Shown piece by piece: positions 8,738 through 16,766 of a stretch of DNA of 64,000 nucleotides. Location: NCBI GenBank assembly GCA_937136055.1, contig CAKZOD010000006.1, positions 1 through 64,000 on the forward strand. The letters are read 5' to 3'. The notes under the pieces were generated by a model. The model saw only the letters and a program-made list of their open reading frames with translations, made no database searches and was not told the origin of the DNA. Each line of letters opens with the position of its first letter. Position 1 is the stretch's first letter. Made by a program: the position numbers and the translations under genes. The stretch comes from an uncultured Oceanospirillaceae bacterium (GTDB taxonomy: Bacteria > Pseudomonadota > Gammaproteobacteria > Pseudomonadales > Balneatricaceae).

Positions 8738-9574
8738 CTAATTTTTACTCCCTTCATAATAAGGCGATAGTTTTAGGTACTTCCCTGCTCTTGAGTCTTT
8801 TATAAATTGATCATATAAGCCTTTTTCTTGCAGCTTAATTAGTCCACGATTAAAGGTCTCAACCATTTTTTTGCTCCCAGCATTATTTTTTGGAAAAACT
8901 GTATAAATTTTCGCCTGATGGTAGGGCTTTTTATGGCAAGTAATTTTCTCAATGTCTTTTGCTGAAAAGTGATTATGCAAAACATTGAAGCCTGCATCCA
9001 TGTTAGATGGATAGATATCAATCCTACCTTTTAACAGCATGTTGAAGTTTTGGCTTTGTTTAGACAGCTCCGTTATATTCAACTTACCTTGCTTTCTCGC
9101 TTCCTCAAACTCTGGGCTATAGCTATAGCCTATTGTCGTCCCTATGTTCAGCCCTTCAATGTCGCTATAGTCTTGCCAGTCAAATTTTGTCGATTTCAAA
9201 TGAAAGAAACAGCCATATCCTGTGAATATGGGGTCACTAAAATACAGCTCCTTTGCCCGTTTTTCTGACCAGACATAGCCGAGTGAACCACTATAACCAT
9301 CCGACTGCTTGAGTAAAAATTTATAGCCTCTTGCCCACGGGTAAAAGTCATATTCGACAGTGATATTTTCTTGCAAAAAAGCCTCTGAGACGATTTTTGA
9401 AAAAAGGCCATTGTAGCGAAGCTTTTCTGAGGTAAATGGTGCCCATTCGCCATTAGTGAATTTAATAACTTGGTTTTCAGAAGCGTTAACAACTTGAATA
9501 GCTATACCAGAATATAAGAAAGCTATTATGAGTACTGTTAAATTCACTAGTACCTTATGAGCCCTCACAGCCAT
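8738..9574 (-). CDS. Periplasmic solute-binding protein, family 3-like
   Basis: I chose ATG 9574 (AGAGG upstream) giving 278 residues; an upstream in-frame ATG at 9604 is possible. A hydrophobic signal-like segment (VNLTVLIIAFLYSGIAIQVV) precedes the mature part. WAPFTSEKL, GLFSKIVSEAFL, YPWARGYKFLLK and IEGLNIGTTIGYSY fit the type-II periplasmic binding fold of SBP_bac_3 proteins, often annotated as amino-acid binding. No permease or ATPase gene is adjacent, so it may be an orphan sensor-type or chemoreceptor-linked binding protein. Ligand unknown. Confidence 0.75.
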   Translation of the reverse strand: MAVRAHKVLVNLTVLIIAFLYSGIAIQVVNASENQVIKFTNGEWAPFTSEKLRYNGLFSKIVSEAFLQENITVEYDFYPWARGYKFLLKQSDGYSGSLGYVWSEKRAKELYFSDPIFTGYGCFFHLKSTKFDWQDYSDIEGLNIGTTIGYSYSPEFEEARKQGKLNITELSKQSQNFNMLLKGRIDIYPSNMDAGFNVLHNHFSAKDIEKITCHKKPYHQAKIYTVFPKNNAGSKKMVETFNRGLIKLQEKGLYDQFIKDSRAGKYLKLSPYYEGSKN

Positions 9575-9804
9575 AGTGATAACCTCTATCTTTCTTACAC
9601 GCAAAACTTATGTCATTCATCGATATTGATTAATTGAGAAGCCCCAGCTTATGAAAAATATTAAAACTATAACGTCTTCTGCAAATCATCGGCTTAGACA
9701 GCAATAAAGCATTGAGAGCTGCTTGATAAAGGTTAGTACAGCTATCTAAGTTATTCCAATTGATGACCATATTTTTAGTCATGAAAAAGAATATTCGTCT
9801 GACC

Positions 9805-10479
9805 TCAATGAGTCACTGGCTCTAGCAGCTTAGTCATCTTTAAATGACCTTTAGAGCGAGCGTGATCCAGCGGTGTTCTCCCCTCTCTGTCAGCTATATT
9901 GGCATCACCACCACCTGCTAATAACATAGTTACTATCCGCTGATGAGCAACTCCACCATCCCCTAAAATGGTCGCCTCTAACAAGGCAGTCCAACCTAAG
10001 TTATTCACTCTATTAAGCGGTGCCCCCGCTTCGATCAAGAGCTTCACGATTTCAACCTGTCCTTGATGCGTTGCATAAATCAATGCCGAGCCCTCGTACA
10101 CAGAAGTCACTAAGGTTGGATCAGCACCATTTGCTAAAGCGAGTATCACCAACTCCACACTTCGGTTAGAAACGGCGGTATTGAGAATGTCGCGCTTTTG
10201 ATGATTCAGTGCATTCACATTAGCCCCTGCATTTAACAGCATTTTAACCATCGCTAGCTTTTTTTGCTGGCCAGCTTGTAGCAGCAAGGTATTACCTTGG
10301 CTATCACTCATGTCTACTTTCTCAGGGTTCACTTTAAGCCACGTTTGAAGGGCTTTTACATCACCTTGCTCGATTGCGTTAAAAGCGGAGGTATCCGCCA
10401 AAGCTAGCTTTGCAAATAAGACAGTTACCAATAATAAACAGCGCGAGGCCATTGAAATGCTCTTAATCATTTTCATCAT
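9805..10479 (-). CDS. Secreted ankyrin-repeat protein
   Basis: The product has 224 residues with an N-terminal signal peptide (ASRCLLLVTVLFAKLALA, cleavage near residue 28). It then carries about five ankyrin repeats, recognisable by GNTLLLQAGQQKKLAMVKMLLNAGANVNA, GSALIYATHQGQVEIVKLLIEAGAPLN and EGRTPLDHARSKGHLKMTKLL patterns. Ankyrin repeats mediate protein contacts; in the periplasm such proteins are sometimes partners of catalases or secreted enzymes, but nothing here indicates the partner. It lies about 140 bp downstream of the next secreted protein, with a stem-loop between them. Confidence 0.82.
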   Translation of the reverse strand: MMKMIKSISMASRCLLLVTVLFAKLALADTSAFNAIEQGDVKALQTWLKVNPEKVDMSDSQGNTLLLQAGQQKKLAMVKMLLNAGANVNALNHQKRDILNTAVSNRSVELVILALANGADPTLVTSVYEGSALIYATHQGQVEIVKLLIEAGAPLNRVNNLGWTALLEATILGDGGVAHQRIVTMLLAGGGDANIADREGRTPLDHARSKGHLKMTKLLEPVTH

Positions 10480-10571
10480 TATCTTTTTAGGTTGATGTAT
10501 TAAGAAGTTATCACAAAGTTACCAGAGGCTTATATATTTTGGGGATATTGATTTATCGCACTGTTTCTCAA

Positions 10572-10602
10572 TCAAGGAGAGCGCTTGGCAGCTTCTCCTT
10601 GA
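10572..10602. terminator. Stem-loop between two minus-strand genes
   Basis: TCAAGGAGA (10572-10580) and TCTCCTTGA (10594-10602) form perfect 9-bp arms around a 13-nt loop. It lies 15 bp past the stop of the 10617-11372 gene. No strong T run follows, so termination may be weak. Confidence 0.45.
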
Positions 10603-10616
10603 AACGTATTAACGCA

Positions 10617-11372
10617 TCACTTGGCTTTTGCTTGAGTATTGCAGTGATGTGCTAATGCAGGCCCGCCATCAAGTAATTCTTTTACACGGTTAAACTCTTT
10701 ATCACCGAGTAACTTCTGGCACTTGGCGAGAGAAACCTTGGTATTGCGCTTTTGAGTCGGTATTTGTAACATCCGAATAACACTTTCATAGGAGGGTACA
10801 GAAGCATCTATCTTACGAAACATACCATTCATCTTACGGTAGGATTTTTGATATTTTTCATCGTGAATGTCTAAACGTTTGAGCGTTTTTTTGCTGCTAA
10901 TTTTTACATAGGTAATGACCTGATCCTGCAAGCTGACCTGCAAATCATTCTTGCTATAAACACTTTCAAACTCAATCACATTGGCATTTTTATCGAAAGC
11001 AGCATTCATTTTTAATGACGGCGCCTGCATATAAATATCACTCAAGGCACCATTGATGTACTTGATATCCATCGGCTTATTAGCACCTTTTACATCAACT
11101 AAGTGTTTCTTTTTATTTTGATAATAATATTTACTCAGCACATTATTATTGGCAATAAATAGCTGGTTGATCACACCATTATCCACTTCAACAAACGAAG
11201 GTTCTGGTCCATCCTTTATAACAATTTTACCTTTTAGCAATTGCCCGCTGTTTTTAACATAAACCAGTCCTTCTTTAACGATAACATCGGGTGGTGTGTA
11301 GTCTGTATTAGCATAGGCTCTTTGGCTAGTTAGCATGAAAAAACTAACCAATATTAAAACTGCTTTTCTCAT
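10617..11372 (-). CDS. Secreted protein of unknown function
   Basis: I chose ATG 11372 (AAGGA 6 nt upstream; 251 residues) over an upstream in-frame start at 11402. The N-terminus MRKAVLILVSFFMLTSQRAYA is a standard signal peptide. The mature part is rich in Lys and beta-type segments (SGQLLKGKIVIKDG, MQAPSLKMNAAFDKNANVIEFE), which recalls MORN-like antitoxin/secreted repeats, but I do not recognise a family. Near the C-terminus are two cysteines (KCQKLLG and HHCNTQ). It sits between an ankyrin gene and the CsgG-like trio, all on the same strand, and may belong with them. Function unknown. Confidence 0.7.
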   Translation of the reverse strand: MRKAVLILVSFFMLTSQRAYANTDYTPPDVIVKEGLVYVKNSGQLLKGKIVIKDGPEPSFVEVDNGVINQLFIANNNVLSKYYYQNKKKHLVDVKGANKPMDIKYINGALSDIYMQAPSLKMNAAFDKNANVIEFESVYSKNDLQVSLQDQVITYVKISSKKTLKRLDIHDEKYQKSYRKMNGMFRKIDASVPSYESVIRMLQIPTQKRNTKVSLAKCQKLLGDKEFNRVKELLDGGPALAHHCNTQAKAK

Positions 11373-11516
11373 AAATATCCTTTTAAAATTGAGAAATCTC
11401 ATTAATTTGAATCGAAAATTTCGCTTAGAGCGCTTATTAAAGCGGTGGAGTCAGCCAGTTTTATACTTGAAGGTATTTAAAACTATTAACTATTCTCCAA
11501 AGAAAAACAAAGGTGC

Positions 11517-11538
11517 CCGCCGAACACTACTTCGGCGG
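11517..11538 (-). terminator. Terminator after the lipoprotein trio
   Basis: CCGCCGAA (11517-11524) and TTCGGCGG (11531-11538) are perfect 8-bp GC-rich arms with a 6-nt loop, beginning 11 bp after the DUF799 stop. On the minus strand CACCTTTGTTTTTC follows, a broken T tract. Confidence 0.65.
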
Positions 11539-11548
11539 TTTAAGAAGA

Positions 11549-12202
11549 TTATTCAGCAACTTTCTTATTTAGGTAAGGCCCGTCTAACACTCCATGAGAA
11601 GAGTTAATAACTATAGTATTTGCAAGTTCCGATAACCCAGGAGTCTGATCAGATACAGAGCCTGCTACTTGTGTAACCAAAGCCGAAACTAACATTCCAG
11701 CTAGACCACCACCGCCGTCACCTGAAGACTGAGCAGCTTGCGCAGTACCTTCCCATAACAACTCGCCACTTTTAACATCAATGAGCTTCAGTTTTGCTTT
11801 CACGATAGCGGTAGAAGCAAGCACCTGATATTTTTGCCCCCACTCTTCAATAGTGACATACAAAACGGCATCAGCACCTATATGTTTATCAATTTTATCC
11901 AGTGAAATCGTATTCATCTCTGCTGGTGTCGGTAACCCGTTGTGCTTTAGAAACTGATCAATTACCGCAACTGGATATACGTAATAACCCTTCTCAGCTA
12001 GAGGCTTAGTAATAGTCGATAAATACTTATAAGGCGCATCCGCTTCAATTGAGTTATTTAACGGGGGGATGACCAATATAGAGCGCGGCTTACTTTTTTC
12101 AAAAGCAGTGTAGTCATAAGGCTTTACTGTTTGCTGAGCACAACCCGTTGCTAATAACACTGCTGACAATGCTAGTACTTTAAACGTATTCAAAAAATCC
12201 AT
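11549..12202 (-). CDS. DUF799 / GNA1162-like lipoprotein
   Basis: This 217-residue protein has a lipoprotein signal peptide with lipobox LLATGC (Cys about residue 21). The following region, including SILVIPPLNNSIEA, a KPLAEKGYYVYPVAVIDQ segment and DAVLYVTIEEWG, matches the DUF799 family, whose neisserial member GNA1162 is a surface or periplasmic lipoprotein with structural likeness to TolB-N/CsgG-type assemblies. It is the last of three tightly linked lipoprotein genes (5-bp gap to the middle gene). The trio probably forms an outer-membrane-associated complex; its cargo is unknown. Confidence 0.85.
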   Translation of the reverse strand: MDFLNTFKVLALSAVLLATGCAQQTVKPYDYTAFEKSKPRSILVIPPLNNSIEADAPYKYLSTITKPLAEKGYYVYPVAVIDQFLKHNGLPTPAEMNTISLDKIDKHIGADAVLYVTIEEWGQKYQVLASTAIVKAKLKLIDVKSGELLWEGTAQAAQSSGDGGGGLAGMLVSALVTQVAGSVSDQTPGLSELANTIVINSSHGVLDGPYLNKKVAE

Positions 12203-12207
12203 TTTCT

Positions 12208-12573
12208 TTATTTCCCTTTTAACTTATTGGAATTAATTAAGCCGTCAATAAACCTAGCAGACTCGGGGAAAAGCTCTTTTTCTTTCAAAAAAGCAAGTTT
12301 TGAATCTTGTGACATTCCCTGCTGAGCATACATGAGCCCTAACTGAGCATATAGCCCTGGAGGAATCTTAGCTTCACTGCTCTCAGCTTTTTGTATATCA
12401 GCTGTTAACGTATTAATTTGCATCAAACTATCAGCTGAACCCGGCTGCGCGTATGAGTCCAAAATTACCTGCTGGTATGACCCCCAATGGTACAACGACT
12501 TATTGGTAGCACAGCCAGTTAATAGTACTAAACATGCTATACCCACTACTAAACGAGATTGATTAAACATCAA
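12208..12573 (-). CDS. DUF4810 lipoprotein
   Basis: This 121-residue protein has a lipobox LLTGC (Cys about residue 21), then SLYHWGSYQQVIL, the LYxWGxY signature of DUF4810. The helical remainder (IPPGLYAQLGLMYAQQGM and KLAFLKEKELFPES) has a TPR-like look. It is encoded between the CsgG-like and DUF799 genes with gaps of 9 and 5 bp, the same order as in Neisseria and many Gammaproteobacteria. It is probably a periplasmic-face lipoprotein partner of those two. Confidence 0.82.
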   Translation of the reverse strand: MMFNQSRLVVGIACLVLLTGCATNKSLYHWGSYQQVILDSYAQPGSADSLMQINTLTADIQKAESSEAKIPPGLYAQLGLMYAQQGMSQDSKLAFLKEKELFPESARFIDGLINSNKLKGK

Positions 12574-12582
12574 ACTATTTCC

Positions 12583-13272
12583 TTATTTGTTTACTTTCCA
12601 TGATCCGTTTTCGATTGCTACCACCAAGTTGTTTACCGCCTCAGTAATCGCTAGATTCAACACTTTTCCATTTAGCGTTGAGTCATAACCTGCTGTACCG
12701 CCAAAACCGATTACCTCACGGTTATTTAGCGCATATTCACCCGCACCTTGTACTGAATAAACAATCTCTGAGCTAACAACATCAACGATATTCAACGACA
12801 CCTTCGCGTATGACGCTTGCTTCTTTCCTGAACCTAAAATCCCAAACAGCTGCTTATCGCCAGTCACTTTACGGCCAAATTCTGTGACATCACCTGTCAC
12901 GGCATAGCGAGCGCCTTTAATAGATTGTTTTTTACCGATCAACTTAGATTCCAAGCGAATTTGTTCAAGGTTTTCACGGTCAACAACTTTAAATCTGTTG
13001 GTTTGTTGCAGGTGTGTTTTTAAGATAGTTTTGGCTTGATTACCTAGCTGGTTTTTACCTGAAGAAAACAGGCCTTGCATATAACTAGACTGATTGCGGA
13101 AATTGCCTACAACCAATACTGCTTTGCTACCTTGATATGGCGTGTTGTAACTGATGACTTTTTCAGGTGTGATCACCTTTCTGCTTTCGGTTGCACAGCC
13201 AGCTAAGACGAGCAATGATAAAGCGATTGGTGCCTGCTTAAATACGATGGTGTTTAACAACTTTGCTTTCAT
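12583..13272 (-). CDS. CsgG/LpoB-like lipoprotein
   Basis: This 229-residue lipoprotein (lipobox VLAGC, Cys about residue 26) has the CsgG-type fold motifs: AVLVVGNFRNQSS, the FKVVDRENLEQIRLE segment, and ARYAVTGDVTEFGRK followed by SLNIVDVVSSEIVYS. CsgG itself makes the curli secretion pore, and related lipoproteins activate peptidoglycan enzymes or act in surface assembly. No curli genes are nearby, so this belongs to the CsgG-DUF4810-DUF799 operon type rather than a curli system. It is the first gene of the trio. Confidence 0.85.
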   Translation of the reverse strand: MKAKLLNTIVFKQAPIALSLLVLAGCATESRKVITPEKVISYNTPYQGSKAVLVVGNFRNQSSYMQGLFSSGKNQLGNQAKTILKTHLQQTNRFKVVDRENLEQIRLESKLIGKKQSIKGARYAVTGDVTEFGRKVTGDKQLFGILGSGKKQASYAKVSLNIVDVVSSEIVYSVQGAGEYALNNREVIGFGGTAGYDSTLNGKVLNLAITEAVNNLVVAIENGSWKVNK

Positions 13273-13670
13273 AGTGCCGCACTTCCCTTGTGGATTCGTT
13301 TGATAAAGGCGAGGGAGTTTCTATGTTTACACTAATCGAGTCAATAGATAGATTTCTTAAAAATAAAGTGTGTTTTAGTTTCTTTTTAAAATCAGACTTC
13401 AAATTATTGGGCAGTAATAAAAATAAGATGAATCGTTTTGATAACAATTAATGACGCAAAGCTTAGTTTAAGGAAATAGCAAACAATTCCAAAAAACCTT
13501 CAATACATCCAAGTAGTAGCACACAGAATTCTTTGTGGTTTTTGTCTTTATGGTAGGATGACAAGCAAGCTAGTTATCCAGCAGAAGCATTAACAAACTT
13601 GCAGCGTTAGAGCATTAAAACCCTGCAAGGTGTTTACTATCGAGGGCGTTCTTATCACTGCCCAATGGGT
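13273..13670. other. Non-coding gap between lipoprotein operon and accessory genes
   Basis: This roughly 400-bp AT-rich stretch contains the promoter side of the CsgG-like operon. A short imperfect stem (TTGCAG 13599-13604 with CTGCAA 13623-13628) lies downstream of the DUF6429 gene and may end its transcript. I see no gene in it. Confidence 0.35.
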
Positions 13671-13895
13671 TCACTTTTCAAATAACTTCTTAAAAAACTG
13701 TTCGGATTGCTCTAAACCCTGCTCAGTTAAAACAAGCGACTTAGCCTTTCCTGCTGGATCAGATATCAGCCCTTTTTCGTACAGCCTATTTGTAATATCC
13801 CAATCGAGTTGCTTCCAAACGCGACAGCTGTCATGCAACGTTAAATACATCAGCGCCATAGCTGCTTCATCAATTTTATCTTCATCTATGTTCAT
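13671..13895 (-). CDS. DUF6429 family small protein
   Basis: This 74-residue protein matches the DUF6429 pattern: an N-terminal NIDEDKIDEAAMALMYLTLHD, then VWKQLDWDITNRLYEKGLISDP, AGKAKSLVLTEQG and a helical end. The fold looks like a small winged-helix-type domain, but the function of the family is not known to me. GGAGA lies just upstream of the ATG. It is 72 bp downstream of the DUF3024 gene on the same strand. Both are small accessory genes of the kind found scattered in mobile regions. Confidence 0.72.
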   Translation of the reverse strand: MNIDEDKIDEAAMALMYLTLHDSCRVWKQLDWDITNRLYEKGLISDPAGKAKSLVLTEQGLEQSEQFFKKLFEK

Positions 13896-13967
13896 GGCAT
13901 TCTCCTTGAAACATTTCCAAACGATTAGAAAGATAGTGGAGCACTTATGTGCTGTTATAAACTCACA

Positions 13968-14315
13968 CTATCCCCAAAAGCATCCAAACTCATCTTGTTC
14001 TACAACTTCAAAGAAACTCTCGAGCAATCTAACAGCCGGCATAGGTTGATAACTGCGCCACTTTAAATTCTGACGCAGCCAATAGATTTTCCAGATATTT
14101 TGGCTGCGAACATAAGTTGTTTTAGCCACTAATATCTCGTTGATAATTGATGAATCATCCCATCGCGGTCTTATTTCATAGATAATCACACTTTGATTCT
14201 CTATTCGACAATTAATGTCTAGCTCCTGACGGATATGTAGCGGCGGCCGTTTCTCTGCTAAATAGTTAGCTATCAATTTCTCGTGACGTTTTACTTCAAA
14301 TTCACTGAATGCCAT
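13968..14315 (-). CDS. DUF3024 family protein
   Basis: This 115-residue protein is recognised as DUF3024 by the conserved VIIYEIRPRW near the middle, a TTYVRSQNIWKIYWLRQNLKW segment (given here in outline) and the C-terminal E-x(2)-EQDEFGCFWG. The proteins are small and cytoplasmic, of unknown function, and are common as scattered accessory genes. It lies between the DUF6429 gene and the left inverted repeat of the 14.6-17.0 kb element. Confidence 0.75.
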   Translation of the reverse strand: MAFSEFEVKRHEKLIANYLAEKRPPLHIRQELDINCRIENQSVIIYEIRPRWDDSSIINEILVAKTTYVRSQNIWKIYWLRQNLKWRSYQPMPAVRLLESFFEVVEQDEFGCFWG

Positions 14316-14574
14316 AGAGTTCTGCTTTGTTGATGTTATTTGAATGGTTGGTCATTTTAATCAGTAAACTAATGGTTGTACAAGTGAGCTTCTGGTGCCC
14401 GCAGCACGAATAAATATCTGAGTAATCTGCTACACAGTGGGTATATTTGATGGGTTGGTTTGAGTTTGGAATATTTATTTAGCTTATATTTTAACTGGTT
14501 ATCAGGGTTTCGCCTGATGGCGAAATGGAGTTTGATTCTATCTCGGCTCTCTAAATCCTCTTATTTTTTAACGA
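14316..14574. repeat. Spacer with a partial extra copy of the repeat's outer end
   Basis: No gene is supported here. At about 14496-14530, GGTTATCAGGGTTTCGCC followed by TGATGGCGAA imitates the outer end of the main repeat at 14575 (GTTATCCGTATTTCGCCTCTTGGCGAG), about 80 bp away. Each copy contains a small hairpin of the form TTCGCC-4 nt-GGCGAA. This looks like a decayed or truncated second unit. Confidence 0.5.
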
Positions 14575-14812
14575 GTTATCCGTATTTCGCCTCTTGGCGA
14601 GGCACTTTCCTTTGCTTGCCCAAAGCAAAGTACCCAAAGTAAAAGGCACCCGACGCCTGCGACTACCCTGACTAAATCACACCTCCACGGCAGCCCGCAC
14701 AGATTCGGCTTCCTGCCTCAACTGTGCTACCACAGCATCCATGCTGTGGTACTTTGTTACAGTGCAATTTAGTCAGCGCAGGCTGATGGGACTTGGCGGC
14801 TCCGTAGTTAGG
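14575..14812 (+). repeat. Left inverted repeat (about 238 bp) of accessory element
   Basis: Starts with GTTATCCGTATTTCGCC and runs through CGACGCCTGCGACTACC, CACGGCAGCCCGCACAGATT and a central dyad ACCACAGCAT-CC-ATGCTGTGGT (14730-14751) to the CAGCGCAGGCTGATGGG inner end. A reverse-complement copy stands at 16767-17016, and about nine in ten positions agree by eye. The arm is richer in G+C than the DNA it encloses. Confidence 0.85.
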
Positions 14813-15222
14813 TTATTAGCTTTAGGAGTGCTAATAAACGAGACTCTATTATCTATTTAATTATTAATAACTTATGAATTTACGAGAGCTGTATAACAAA
14901 ACTTTTGTGTCCTAAATTTAGACTCTTGAAGCCATTTTCATATTACCTTTAAATCACTAGCAATTTAAAATGAAGCTTTAGTCCTAGATCCAAATCAATT
15001 TATTTCACTTTTTAAGCAAAAAAGCAGCAAAACCTATAACTTGTTACAGGTTCATAAGCTATTGATTTGTTGTAGACTTCTATTTTCAACATATAAATCT
15101 GTTATTAGACGGAAGTGTTACGCATTTCCACTAAGTCAAAATACTGAAAATTTATATAAAGCTCTAATTTTCATACCTTTATGTTTAAACTAAAAATATT
15201 TAAAACATGGTATGCAGAATGA
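14813..15222. other. AT-rich spacer inside the element
   Basis: About 410 bp of very AT-rich non-coding DNA between the left repeat and the leader of the 15298 gene. It presumably contains the promoter. I could not pick a convincing -35/-10 pair because of the base composition. Confidence 0.35.
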
Positions 15223-15249
15223 TTCCGTGCTTAAACACGGAACTGTTCC
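15223..15249 (+). promoter_or_regulatory. Two overlapping, mutually exclusive hairpins in leader
   Basis: TTCCGTG-CTTAAA-CACGGAA (15223-15242) is a perfect 7-bp stem, and GGAAC-T-GTTCC (15239-15249) is a second dyad. They share GGAA, so both cannot form fully at once. They lie about 50 bp upstream of the ATG at 15298 and could be an operator or an RNA switch. Confidence 0.4.
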
Positions 15250-15297
15250 GCCTAATTTTAGCTATTATGTTCCTTTCGAAGCTTTGGAGCCAATTAA

Positions 15298-16698
15298 ATG
15301 GAGTTGCCCTTAGAACCCCTGCTTACGTTATCATTTATTGTATTTTTTATTTTTACGATTCATTTCATTCGATCGCGGTCTAATTTAAAGAAAATTCAAG
15401 ATCTGTTAGAAAAAAGTCAAATTGAATTAGGCGAAAGTGAAAAGGCGTTAAAAAAAATAAAAGATAAATATTCTGCAATTATTGATATTGAAACCGAAGT
15501 AAAACATTCAAAAAAAGAAAAGGAGTCTATTGATCTTGATGTTAAAGCTCTTCGTGATAGTTACAAAGAAAAAAGAGAACTATTTGATAAATTAGTACAA
15601 GAAGCAGCAATATATGATGAAGAAATTCAACTTGCTGAATTAGGTTTCTATAAGCCTCACTTTGATTTTGATACTTCTGAAAAATATAAGAAAGAAATTG
15701 CCAAAGTTAAAGCTGAACAAAAGGAAATGGTTACTTCCAAAGAAGCTATATATTGCAATACTGAGTGGACTGTTGAAGGTAGTAAGGCCAAAGGTAGAAC
15801 TATGACCAATCGAGGTATAAAGCTAACAGCTAGGGCGTTTAATAATGAATGTGATGCTGCTATTTCTAATGTTCGCTGGAATAATGTTGATCGTATGGTG
15901 CAACGTCTAGAAAAAGCTTTCGATGCTATTAACAAAATGAACCAATCTAATGCAATAATTATTTCTAACGGTTACTTCAATCTAAAACTCAAAGAGCTTA
16001 GGCTCGCATATGAATATGCGGATAAAAAACAGCAAGAAAAAGAAGAACAACAAGATATAAAAAGGCAAATGCGAGAAGAAGCTAAACTTCAGCAAGAGCT
16101 AGATAAAGCACAGAAAGATGAAGAGAAATTTAAAAAGCTCCTAGAAAAAGTTCAGCGAGAAGCGGAAAAATCAGCGGGTTCTCAATTGGATGAATTAAAT
16201 AAAAAAATTGCCTCACTTAGCCAAGAATTACAGGACGCTCACGAAAAGAGTGAAAGAGCAAAATCAATGGCACAACAAACAAAGATTGGGCATGTATATG
16301 TTATTTCTAATATTGGATCATTCGGAGAAAATGTTTATAAAATTGGTATGACTAGGAGGCTAGAGCCTTTAGATAGGGTTAAAGAGCTAGGTGATGCAAG
16401 TGTTCCATTTATTTTTGACGTCCACGCAATGATACACTCTGATGATGCACCAGCATTGGAGAGCGCGCTTCACAAAAAGTTTGATCTGAAAAGGTTAAAT
16501 CTTGTTAATAGTAGGAAAGAGTTCTTCCGAGTTAATTTAACCGAAATAGAAAAAGAGGCTTTAAATATATCACCTGATGCTGAGTTTATTGAAACAGCAG
16601 AAGCTAGAGATTATCGAGAGTCGCAAAGCATTCTATCACAACAAAAAGAATTAAAATCTAAACAAGAAAGTGTAAATGAGCTTCCATTAGAAATATGA
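15298..16698 (+). CDS. DUF4041 / T5orf172 (GIY-YIG-like) membrane-anchored protein
   Basis: The 466-residue product has an N-terminal membrane segment (about residues 6-24), a Lys/Glu-rich coiled coil (about 28-110), a middle domain resembling DUF4041 (about 115-245, with YCNTEWTVEGSKAKGRTMTNR), a second coiled coil (about 245-330), and a C-terminal T5orf172/MUG113-type domain (about 333-415). The last begins GHVYVISNIGSFGENVYKIGMTRR, here outlined as the GIY-YIG-like pair HVYVISN/VYKIGMT, and continues with ALESALHKKF and a RKEFFRV end, which supply the expected Arg and Glu. Such proteins occur in phages and accessory regions; nuclease activity is inferred. The gene is much more AT-rich than its neighbours and is enclosed by inverted repeats, so it was probably acquired. 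Confidence 0.82.
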   Translation: MELPLEPLLTLSFIVFFIFTIHFIRSRSNLKKIQDLLEKSQIELGESEKALKKIKDKYSAIIDIETEVKHSKKEKESIDLDVKALRDSYKEKRELFDKLVQEAAIYDEEIQLAELGFYKPHFDFDTSEKYKKEIAKVKAEQKEMVTSKEAIYCNTEWTVEGSKAKGRTMTNRGIKLTARAFNNECDAAISNVRWNNVDRMVQRLEKAFDAINKMNQSNAIIISNGYFNLKLKELRLAYEYADKKQQEKEEQQDIKRQMREEAKLQQELDKAQKDEEKFKKLLEKVQREAEKSAGSQLDELNKKIASLSQELQDAHEKSERAKSMAQQTKIGHVYVISNIGSFGENVYKIGMTRRLEPLDRVKELGDASVPFIFDVHAMIHSDDAPALESALHKKFDLKRLNLVNSRKEFFRVNLTEIEKEALNISPDAEFIETAEARDYRESQSILSQQKELKSKQESVNELPLEI

Positions 16699-16766
16699 AT
16701 CAGTGGGGTCAAAGCAAATTAATCAACTAATAGTCTAAATGATCCACTTTCTTTGCTAAAACACCT

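Noticed and set aside
13238..13447. 69-residue minus-strand frame upstream of the CsgG-like gene
   Set aside because: It overlaps the start of the lipoprotein gene and is AT-driven, with no motif.
13590..13640. Possible integron attC site near the DUF6429 gene
   Set aside because: A short stem (TTGCAG/CTGCAA) and GTTAG-like triplets are present, but the paired core sites do not fit RYYYAAC/GTTRRRY, and no integrase gene is seen.
14460..14642. 60-residue frame with ASWRGTFLCLPKAK text
   Set aside because: It runs through the outer end of the inverted repeat and the hairpin unit; the sequence is explained by the repeat, and it has no ribosome-binding site or separate evidence of coding.
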